From contig OY969912.1 in the NCBI GenBank assembly GCA_963704505.1, positions 2,294,001-2,358,000 of the forward strand: a DNA stretch of 64,000 nucleotides, written 5' to 3'. The stretch is from VRUE01 sp963704505 (GTDB lineage: Bacteria > Actinomycetota > Thermoleophilia > Solirubrobacterales > 70-9). The first letter of the stretch is position 1. Each line of letters begins with the position of its first letter. The notes beneath the pieces were generated by a model. That model was given only the letters and a program-made list of their open reading frames with translations, searched no databases and was not told the origin of the DNA. The translations under genes and the position numbers were made by a program. Of the stretch, positions 54,847-62,358 are shown in pieces.

Positions 54847-56912
54847 GGTTCCCCCTGCGTGGGAGGAAGGATCGGGGCGGTTTTGGCGGCTTGTTCCCAT
54901 TCGTTCTTATTGTGGCCCTGAAAGCGGAACGGTGCTGAGCGGGCCAAACTTTCTTCGGGATTCAGGATTGCAGCCCTCGCGGCGGCTTTCCTGGGGTCGA
55001 GGCCGGCACCAGCTCGGGCGACGGCAAGGTCGTAATAGTCTACCCAGTTATCAGGATCTCGCTGCCTCGCCCTTTCCAGAGCGACCGCCGCGGTCCCATA
55101 GCGGCCGATCTGCATGTCACAGAAGGCCAGGACAAGGTACGGCGTCGGTCTCTGGCTGACGACGGAAAGCGAGCTGTTGGCATCCGACTGCGCGGTCCTG
55201 CAGTCCCCACGTCCTGTGGCGTCGATGGCAGAGTCGAGCCGGGCCTGCGAGAGCGCCAGGCGAGCAGGGACTATGGCGATAGCGATGCAGATGATCGCCC
55301 CTCCCGCCCGGATCAGCGTCCGTTTCAACTCGCTGCTGCGTTGACGCCGCCTCCAGCGCAGCGAGCGCGCAAGGGCTGCCCCGCCAAAGGCGAAGAACCA
55401 GATCGTCACGGCCGGCATCTGCCAATCCCAGTCCACTCCGGCGTGGATCGCCCAGGCAACCCCGGCCGCCAGCAACGCGGCGAACAGCGCCCGATCGGGG
55501 CCACGAGCGCGGAAGGCAAAGGCACCCAGGATCAAGCCGATCGCGATCACGAGGAGGGCGAGGCCGACAACGCCGAGCTCCCCCAGGGTCTCCAGATACA
55601 GGGAATGGGCGTTCTCGACGTGCTTGTCGGTTTCCCGATCCCGCTCCCAGTCGAGCGCGAAGGTTCCGGCGCCGGTGCCGTGGAAGCGGTTTTCGCGATA
55701 GGCGTCGAGGGCGACGTCCCAGAGTTCGAAGCGCCCCTCGGGACGGGCGCTGAGCAGCCTTCCTTCACCGCGTGAGGCAGGCCCGGTGTTGGTCCGGTCG
55801 GTGAACTCGTGGTACTTGTTCGAAACGACGTGCGGGACGTTGGCCGCCGCGGCACCGCCGACGACCAGGACCAGGCCGGCGATGATCGAGAGCACGATCA
55901 CCGGCTCGCGAGCACGTTCCGGAAGACGCACGCGGTCCAGCCATCCGTCGAGGGGAAGAAGGCAGGCGCGCAGAACGGCGGCGCCCAGAATGCACGCACC
56001 CAGCACCAGGGCGACGTGCTTGCCTTCGGCGACCATGTGAAACGGGTAGCCCTCGGTGACCGAGGAGGACGGGCTGGCCACCATGAGAATGACCGCGGTC
56101 GCCGGGACGATCGCGATCGCGCCACTCAGCAGAGCGCGTGGCCTCCCGATCAACGCGTAAACGACAAGTGCGGCGGGCGCGGCCCAGATGCCCCCTCGGG
56201 ACAGCGTGTAATAGAGAGTGAGGATCAGCGCCGGAACGGCCGCCGCACCGAGGATCCTGGCCACCGGGTGGTCCCGGGTGCTGCAGGCCAGATGGGCGCA
56301 GAGAACGGTTCCGACGCAGGCGATGATCCCCAACGTGTTCCAGTAGGTCAGCGGGTAGCCCAGCCGGCTCTCGGTGATCAAGGCGGTGTCGAGGATCGTG
56401 TGCGGCAGAAGTCGGGCCGTCAGCGCCGCGCCGCAGATGATCACAATCGCGGTGGCGACCCCATAGAGCATCCACTTGACCCGCCGAACGTCGAAGGGCA
56501 TCGAGCCGAAGAAGGCAAGCACCAGGCCGCAGAGCAGGACGCGGGTATACGCCGGGAAGGCGCGGCTGACCGAATCCGACCAATCGGCAGAGAGCAGGGT
56601 CCAGACGCCGAGCAGCGCCATCGCCACGACCGCGACGATCAGCGCCGGGCTCACCCCCTGCAGTGGTCGACGGGCGACAACGAAACGGACCCCGAGGATG
56701 AGCGCCATCTCGGCGGCGGCAAGGCTGGTCGCTCCGAGGTAGAAGCCGCCGGCGCGGAAGCCGAGGTAAACGGTGAAGAGACCCGGAAGAAGGGCTGCTG
56801 CCAGCCAGCCGGTTTCGGCGTTCCAACCGATTCCCGCTTTTTCCTTTTTGACCGGCTTGGGAGTCCGCGCGAGCGGGCCCGACCCGCTTTTCAGGCTCAA
56901 TTCGCTCTCCAT
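54843..56912 (-). CDS. O-antigen ligase family protein with C-terminal TPR-like region
   Basis: A 689-residue multipass membrane protein with about a dozen helices. The Wzy_C-type core includes LYYTLSRGGIW, NRFHGTGAGTFALDW and ENAHSLYLETLGELGVVGL, with catalytic-type Arg and His loops. It ends in a region of about 130 residues resembling tetratricopeptide repeats (ARQRDPDNWVDYYDLAVARA). It probably ligates or polymerises surface glycan. ATG at 56912 is chosen; 56939 is an alternative. It is divergent from the nucleotidyltransferase gene and coupled to the LPFTG gene. Confidence 0.85.
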   Translation of the reverse strand: MESELSLKSGSGPLARTPKPVKKEKAGIGWNAETGWLAAALLPGLFTVYLGFRAGGFYLGATSLAAAEMALILGVRFVVARRPLQGVSPALIVAVVAMALLGVWTLLSADWSDSVSRAFPAYTRVLLCGLVLAFFGSMPFDVRRVKWMLYGVATAIVIICGAALTARLLPHTILDTALITESRLGYPLTYWNTLGIIACVGTVLCAHLACSTRDHPVARILGAAAVPALILTLYYTLSRGGIWAAPAALVVYALIGRPRALLSGAIAIVPATAVILMVASPSSSVTEGYPFHMVAEGKHVALVLGACILGAAVLRACLLPLDGWLDRVRLPERAREPVIVLSIIAGLVLVVGGAAAANVPHVVSNKYHEFTDRTNTGPASRGEGRLLSARPEGRFELWDVALDAYRENRFHGTGAGTFALDWERDRETDKHVENAHSLYLETLGELGVVGLALLVIAIGLILGAFAFRARGPDRALFAALLAAGVAWAIHAGVDWDWQMPAVTIWFFAFGGAALARSLRWRRRQRSSELKRTLIRAGGAIICIAIAIVPARLALSQARLDSAIDATGRGDCRTAQSDANSSLSVVSQRPTPYLVLAFCDMQIGRYGTAAVALERARQRDPDNWVDYYDLAVARAGAGLDPRKAAARAAILNPEESLARSAPFRFQGHNKNEWEQAAKTAPILPPTQGEP

Positions 56913-56957
56913 CGGCAAAACAACGATCCTGCAGGTCATTTCGTGCGCGGGCCCACC

Positions 56958-56963
56958 TATCAT
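56958..56963 (+). promoter_or_regulatory. Possible -10 element of the nucleotidyltransferase gene
   Basis: TATCAT is followed after 6 nt by the ATG at 56970. It is the only promoter-like element in the 57-nt divergent gap. Confidence 0.35.
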
Positions 56964-56969
56964 GCACCG

Positions 56970-57911
56970 ATGGACGAGCGGGAACGCATGCACAACGCTT
57001 TTCGCCTCGCCGCCTTCAGCTTCAAGGTCGATGCGGTGACCGCCGAGGCCACCGCCGCACTGAGCGAGGCGTCCATACCGAGCATCCTGCTCAAGGGGCC
57101 GGGAATCACGACCTGGCTGTACGCCGGCGAAGAAGCCCGCATCTACGGCGACTCCGACCTCTTGATTCGCAAGGCGGACTGGGACCGGGCCGCCGGAGTG
57201 CTGGAGGAACTCGGCTTCGAGGACGATCTCGGCCCACTCGATCACCCGAGGATGGAGTCCGGCGCGGGCTTCCCGTGGGCACGGGAGTCAGATGGGTCAG
57301 GAGTCGACATGCACTGCACCCTCTTCGGGATAGGCGCGACCCCTGATGACCTCTGGGCCGCATTCTCTGCTGACGCCGTGGCCGAGCAGGTCGGTGGAGC
57401 TGAAGTGATGCTGCCGTCGCATCCCGCGCGCCTCCTGCACATTGCGCTGCACGCCCTTCAGCACGGCGGCGAGACCTGGGACAAGCCGATGAAGGACCTC
57501 AGCCGGGGCATCGAGAAGGCGGAGGTGACCGAGTGGCGGCAGGCCCTCGCCCTTTCCGAGCGGCTGGACGCGGCCGAGAACTTCTCCACCGGTCTGCGGC
57601 TCCTGCCCCAGGGAGAGCAGCTCGCAGCCGAGATCGGGGCTCAGCGCGTCGAGACGACGAAGGCGGCCCTGCGGCTGGCGCAGGTGCCGATGGCGGAGGG
57701 CTTCGAGGAGCTCGCGGACGCGCCCGGTCTGCGGGCCAAGGCGATGATCGTCTTTCGCGAGCTTTTCCCGAACGCCGAATTCATGCGCTGGTGGAGCCCG
57801 CTGGCGAGGCGCGGACGGCTGGGGCTTGCCTTTGCCTACCTCGGCCGGCCCTTCTGGCTCGCCTTTCACGCGCCGGCCGGATTGCTCGCCTGGTGGCGAG
57901 CCCGGCACTAG
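56970..57911 (+). CDS. Nucleotidyltransferase family protein (NTP_transf_5-like)
   Basis: A 313-residue protein with the minimal nucleotidyltransferase core ILLKGPGITTWLY and IYGDSDLLIRKADW, as in the family PF14907 found beside polysaccharide and peptide-natural-product genes. The C-terminal half is alpha-helical with Trp/Arg-rich end. Its substrate is unknown. TATCAT lies 7 nt before the ATG, suggesting a leaderless transcript. Its stop overlaps the SGNH hydrolase stop on the other strand. Confidence 0.75.
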   Translation: MDERERMHNAFRLAAFSFKVDAVTAEATAALSEASIPSILLKGPGITTWLYAGEEARIYGDSDLLIRKADWDRAAGVLEELGFEDDLGPLDHPRMESGAGFPWARESDGSGVDMHCTLFGIGATPDDLWAAFSADAVAEQVGGAEVMLPSHPARLLHIALHALQHGGETWDKPMKDLSRGIEKAEVTEWRQALALSERLDAAENFSTGLRLLPQGEQLAAEIGAQRVETTKAALRLAQVPMAEGFEELADAPGLRAKAMIVFRELFPNAEFMRWWSPLARRGRLGLAFAYLGRPFWLAFHAPAGLLAWWRARH

Positions 57912-58714
57912 CCGGACACCGCCGCCAGGCGGCCTGCGAGGACCGGGGCCAGCAGATCTGCAATCCGCCTGTGCCCCTCCTGATTCGGATGGAAATGATC
58001 GGCGCAGAAATCCGACCAAGGCCGGGGTGCATCCCAGATCTCGACGAAAGTGGCACCGGTTCGGTCGGCCACCGTTCGGGCGATGCTCGAGTACTCCCTC
58101 ACCTGGACATCCGAGCCGGGGAAGAATCGGGTGTCGACCGGTAGCGCGCCGATGACCACTACGCGCTCGGCGCCAAGGTTTTCGACCAAATCCGACAGCG
58201 ACGCCGCGTAGTCATCCGGCCCTGTGTTCGGGACCGCCCCGAAGAGCCTCATCCAGAGCACCTTCACCCGCCAGCGGATGCCCGACTCGAGCCGCTGCAC
58301 GAGACGCACCCGACGACGGGAGGAAAAGTAGGGACGGGGGTCGATCCAGCCGGGCTTCCGCCAGCGCCCCGGAAGCCAGCGAAGTGACGAGGCCGGTGGC
58401 CGCAGCAGCGCCTCGGTGGCGTTGTGGGCGATCACGATCAGGTCGCAGTCACGCGCCGCGTCCGCCCTGCCGGCCGATTCGCCGATTTGAGATGACGTGC
58501 CGGATAGATCGCGAAGGTCGACGCCGAGTCGCTCCGCGATCAGGATCGGGAAGGCACGGCCCCTCGCACCCATCCCCGCGGCAATCGAATCGCCGAAGAC
58601 GGCGATTCGCGCCGGTTTCTCGCTTGTCGCCACCTTGAAGAACGTTCCGCCGCGACGGGGGCTTGCAGCCATGGATGCTCCGCCGACTCCACATAACACA
58701 GGGGCAAGCGCCAT
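57908..58714 (-). CDS. SGNH/GDSL-type hydrolase
   Basis: A 268-residue hydrolase with block I VFGDSIAAGMGARG (nucleophile Ser), block III-like AHNATEA and C-terminal block V FHPNQEGHRRIADLL with the catalytic Asp/His. Such enzymes deacylate sugars or lipids. There is no clear signal peptide. ATG at 58714 gives a 36-residue N-terminal stretch before the GDS motif; a later Met (MAASPRRGG) is possible. Confidence 0.8.
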   Translation of the reverse strand: MALAPVLCGVGGASMAASPRRGGTFFKVATSEKPARIAVFGDSIAAGMGARGRAFPILIAERLGVDLRDLSGTSSQIGESAGRADAARDCDLIVIAHNATEALLRPPASSLRWLPGRWRKPGWIDPRPYFSSRRRVRLVQRLESGIRWRVKVLWMRLFGAVPNTGPDDYAASLSDLVENLGAERVVVIGALPVDTRFFPGSDVQVREYSSIARTVADRTGATFVEIWDAPRPWSDFCADHFHPNQEGHRRIADLLAPVLAGRLAAVSG

Positions 58715-58788
58715 TTAAATCGTCCAAACGTCCGGATAGGCAGGTCCGGTCGCAAGGAGCCCCGGGCCGGACCCGATGAAGCGCTTCA

Positions 58789-61407
58789 ATGACTCTCGGC
58801 GCCAAACCATTTTCAAAGGCACCTCACAGTGGCTTTCTCGCGGTAATACTGGCGATCTTCGTGGCCGGCGTCTTCTGCTCGTCTGCGGCCGCCGGCGGCG
58901 AGCCGGTGACCGTCACCAAGTACACCGATCCGTCGCAAGTGATCAAGGAGAACGCCAAGTCGAACTGGAAGCAGCCGTGGCGCTCATATATGGACACGGT
59001 GCCTGCGACGACCCTTCTCAAGGCCGTCGGGATCAACTTCAATGTCTATCCGCAGTACGCGGAGCAGACCTCGACGCTGCTCGAGCACAGTGGATTCACC
59101 CGCGCCCGGGTCGAGTTCGGCTGGAACTCCCTGAGCTACGACAATCCGAGCCAGTTGACCGTGAGCGCAAAAACGGCGCTCGTCACGGACCTGACCGCGA
59201 TGAAGGAACACGGGATCCGGCCACTGATACTTCTCAACGCGAACAGCGGCGAACCCTGCCCGGTGAAGAAAGCGACGATCAGCCTGCTCGCGCCGGTCGA
59301 GGAAGGGGCCACCGAACTCCACATCAGTCCGAGCGACGTCGACGAGATCGTCCCGGGCAAGACGGGAATCAGAAGCGGCGGCACCTCGGCGAACTACCTC
59401 TTCTCCAGCGTCTCCCCCCAGGGGACCGTGAAGCTCTCCGCCCCGCTCGGATCGCTCTGGCAGAACACCGCCCGAGGCGTCGTCAAGAGCCTCCCCGCCG
59501 GACCGCTCGAAATCGAAACTCTTCGATACGAACCTTTCCACCCCGAAAAGCTGGCAAACGGGAGCCCCAACCCCGCGTTTGAGCCGACGATGCAGGGATG
59601 GCTCAACTACGTCGGCGTGATCACCCGCGAAGCCAAGGCCGTACTCGGGTCGGAAGCATTCGACGTCGAGGTCTGGAACGAGCTCAGCTTCGGTTCGCGC
59701 TTCCTCGAAGTCCGGGCCTACTACAGCCCGCCGGTCGAGGAAAACCGGTACTGGAACGAGGACGCGATCCTGGCTCGGACGATCAACTACCTCCGGGACC
59801 CCGCCCACGGCGTCGCTAACGTCGGAATCGGCAACGGCTTCGCCAACCAGTCGCCTGGTTGGGGCCCCGAAGACTCCCCGGCCGGACTGACGGCGCAGGA
59901 CAAGCATCCCTACGCCGGGTGGAGGCACTTCCCGGCTGCCGAAAAGACCGATGGGCTCCGCCCGCTCGACGGCCAGGGTGCGGAATCCGGTACCCAGGCG
60001 AACAACTACACGGCCGGCTTCACCCCGACCTATGACTCCTTCTTCCCCGAGTATTTCCTCTCGGGGATCCTCAACCAGACACTGATCCGGGACCTGTCAC
60101 CGACGCGGAATTGGTACGCCGGGTCCTGGCACGGCCGCGATGTCCCGACTCCGGGCGGCGGCGCCCTCCAGCACTGGACCACGGAGGTCAATCTGGATCC
60201 GAAAGCCGGCCCGGCAACCGGGATGAGCGCTGCGGACTCGCGCCACGTAGAGAGCAAGGAGATCCTTCGTTACCTCGTCTCCTTCGTCAACAAGGGCATG
60301 ACGGCGATCGATTTCTATGCCGCTACCGGTGGCGGCCTGGCATTGGTCGACAACGGCTTCTTCGAAGCCCTCAAGAAACACCCGTCTGCCTACCCCGGGG
60401 ACGACGTGGGTGGAGAAACGATGACGGCGGTCGGCCGCCTCGCCGACGCGTTCTCCGGTGCGACAGCCGGCGTCGACAGGTCGCTGAGCCTGGATGCGCT
60501 GACGGATTTCAAGGGCAACGTCCAGTTCGAGGGCAACGGGACCGCGAAATACCCGCCCCTCTACAACCGAGACGTCTTTGCCTTCCTTCCCTTCCAGGTG
60601 ACGGACAGTCGGTTCGTGATCCCGGTCTACGTCATGACCCGGAACGTCGTCAAGGAATACAAATCCGGAAGCGACCCGTCCCGCTTCGACCTACCCCCCG
60701 AACCGTACGAAATGACAATCGGCGGGATCAACGGCGAAGGGGCCCACGTCGAAGCGTCCGATCCCCTGACCGGGGCGTCCGTCCCGGTGGAGGTCGTCTC
60801 CGGCTCCGCGAGCCAGATCGTCCTGAAAATGCCGGTGACGGACTCGCCGCGGACGCTGACGATTCAGGAAGCGGCCGGCGCCGAACCCCCAGAAGAACCG
60901 GAAGTGCCGGAAGAACCGGAAGAACCGGAACCCGAAGAACCGGAAGAAGAAAACCCCCTCGAAGAAGAAGCGGAAGAAAGTGAACTGCCTCCTCCTGGCG
61001 GAGGTAGGCCGACCGCGCCCGCGCCCACAGTCCCGGTCGAGGTCAAGGCCTCGGCCGACGAGAACGGGCCGGGGGTCAGGTTGATTCTGCGCGGTGGCTC
61101 CGGGCTGCTCGAGAAGCACCGATTGACCGCGATCGCCAGCTGCGATGAGTCCTGCTTCGTCCACTTCAGCGGCTACCTACAGATCGGCGGGCACACCTAC
61201 AGGATGCGCGCACCGAAGCGGGGGCCCCAAGCCAGCTCGACGGGGGCAGCGGCCACGATCCAGCTGCGGATCAACTCCGGGGCGGTCAAGGCGGCGCGGG
61301 CCGCCCTCAAGCAGGACGACGAGATCGAAGCGATCGTCAGCGCCGCCGCGCGTGGCTCCACAGGCAAGCTCGCCGTGGCCAAGCGCGCCCTCGCGATCAC
61401 TCGCTGA
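58789..61407 (+). CDS. Large secreted glycoside-hydrolase-like protein
   Basis: An 872-residue exported protein. After a signal peptide (about 12-35) comes a TIM-barrel-like domain with FDVEVWNELSFGSRF (the clan GH-A acid/base Asn-Glu, about residue 296) and a candidate nucleophile in WTTEVN (about 465). A beta-rich domain follows. A Pro/Glu-rich linker (EEPEVPEEPEEPEPEEPEEE, about 703-740) leads to a C-terminal domain of about 120 residues with one Cys pair (ASCDESCFVHF). It may cleave or remodel the surface glycan made nearby. ATG at 58789 has no strong ribosome binding site. Confidence 0.75.
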   Translation: MTLGAKPFSKAPHSGFLAVILAIFVAGVFCSSAAAGGEPVTVTKYTDPSQVIKENAKSNWKQPWRSYMDTVPATTLLKAVGINFNVYPQYAEQTSTLLEHSGFTRARVEFGWNSLSYDNPSQLTVSAKTALVTDLTAMKEHGIRPLILLNANSGEPCPVKKATISLLAPVEEGATELHISPSDVDEIVPGKTGIRSGGTSANYLFSSVSPQGTVKLSAPLGSLWQNTARGVVKSLPAGPLEIETLRYEPFHPEKLANGSPNPAFEPTMQGWLNYVGVITREAKAVLGSEAFDVEVWNELSFGSRFLEVRAYYSPPVEENRYWNEDAILARTINYLRDPAHGVANVGIGNGFANQSPGWGPEDSPAGLTAQDKHPYAGWRHFPAAEKTDGLRPLDGQGAESGTQANNYTAGFTPTYDSFFPEYFLSGILNQTLIRDLSPTRNWYAGSWHGRDVPTPGGGALQHWTTEVNLDPKAGPATGMSAADSRHVESKEILRYLVSFVNKGMTAIDFYAATGGGLALVDNGFFEALKKHPSAYPGDDVGGETMTAVGRLADAFSGATAGVDRSLSLDALTDFKGNVQFEGNGTAKYPPLYNRDVFAFLPFQVTDSRFVIPVYVMTRNVVKEYKSGSDPSRFDLPPEPYEMTIGGINGEGAHVEASDPLTGASVPVEVVSGSASQIVLKMPVTDSPRTLTIQEAAGAEPPEEPEVPEEPEEPEPEEPEEENPLEEEAEESELPPPGGGRPTAPAPTVPVEVKASADENGPGVRLILRGGSGLLEKHRLTAIASCDESCFVHFSGYLQIGGHTYRMRAPKRGPQASSTGAAATIQLRINSGAVKAARAALKQDDEIEAIVSAAARGSTGKLAVAKRALAITR

Positions 61408-61430
61408 TCGCACCAATTTCCTACTCGGCG

Positions 61431-61465
61431 ACGAAAGCAAAAGTTTTTCGACCCGTTGCTTTCGT
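61431..61465 (+). promoter_or_regulatory. Perfect 10-bp hairpin ending 2 nt before the sulfotransferase start
   Basis: ACGAAAGCAA (61431-61440) and TTGCTTTCGT (61456-61465) form a perfect stem with a 15-nt loop containing TTTTT. The ATG at 61468 follows at once. It may be an operator, a translation-control hairpin, or the 3' end of the preceding transcript. Confidence 0.55.
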
Positions 61466-61467
61466 AA

Positions 61468-62280
61468 ATGGACTCCGACGGCAGACGGATCTATCACTTC
61501 CACGTGCGCAAGACCGCCGGCTCCAGCCTGAACGCGTCTTTCTGGCGGCTCGGCGGCCCGGAGGTCGAGGCAACGATGACGCAGGGCGACACATCGGCCG
61601 AAGGCAACGGGCTGAGGTTCACCGACGAGCTCGAGCCGATGGCGGCCGGCAACTTCTTCTTCGCAAGCTCGCACCGCCCCTACGGCGAGGTGCGACTGCC
61701 GCCCGGGACCTTCAAGCTGACGATTCTTCGCGACCCGATCGCCCGCGTGAAGTCCTACTACCGCTACGTCCAGTGGGTCTGCACCGATCCCGATTCGCAC
61801 ATTTACGAACCCTTCGCCGACCGAGTCAAGCGGGAGAGTTGGTTCCTCGACGGGGGAGTCCACTACCTGCGGACACAACTCTCGCCGAGGCGCCTGCGAA
61901 CCGAAGGTGAGATCAGGAACCTCGGCCCGGGACAGCTTGCGAGGAGGCTGACCCGCCTCAGGCACCGAGGGGCCTTCTCGGACCTGGTCCAGAGGCTCCC
62001 TCCGAGGCGCCTCTCGGCGCAGCTCTACATGTTCTCGGAGAGCCTCGACCCGGTCGAGGCCTCAAATCGAATCCTCGATTGCGACGCGGTTCTCTTCACC
62101 GAAACCTTCCCAGCGGACCTGGCGAAGGTCGCCGACCGCCTAGACCTCAAGCTCGACGAGCGCCACGAGCGTCGCTTCGGCGATCCGGTCGAGCCGACCG
62201 AGCGTGACCTAATGACACTCCGCAAGCGCCTTTCTCGCGAGTACGAGATGATCGAAAGAGTCCGCGATCGGCTGGCTTGA
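61468..62280 (+). CDS. Sulfotransferase family protein
   Basis: A 270-residue cytosolic PAPS-dependent sulfotransferase. The 5'-phosphosulfate loop is HVRKTAGSSL (residues 12-21) and the 3'-phosphate site is TILRDPIARVKSYYR (about 94-108). It probably sulfates a carbohydrate or glycolipid. It lies 60 nt after the glycosidase-like gene and 78 nt before the ABC exporter, so it may belong to the same surface-glycan set. Confidence 0.82.
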   Translation: MDSDGRRIYHFHVRKTAGSSLNASFWRLGGPEVEATMTQGDTSAEGNGLRFTDELEPMAAGNFFFASSHRPYGEVRLPPGTFKLTILRDPIARVKSYYRYVQWVCTDPDSHIYEPFADRVKRESWFLDGGVHYLRTQLSPRRLRTEGEIRNLGPGQLARRLTRLRHRGAFSDLVQRLPPRRLSAQLYMFSESLDPVEASNRILDCDAVLFTETFPADLAKVADRLDLKLDERHERRFGDPVEPTERDLMTLRKRLSREYEMIERVRDRLA

Positions 62281-62358
62281 CGGCCCGCTTCCGCTTGCAA
62301 GAACGACACCGCGCGGCCGTTGTCTTGGAGAGGTGCACAGCCCCCCGAGAACCCCAAG

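Noticed and set aside
55809..56969. Upstream extension of the nucleotidyltransferase frame across the O-antigen ligase gene
   Set aside because: The extension is antisense to a clear membrane-protein gene and low-complexity; homology to the family starts only after the ATG at 56970.
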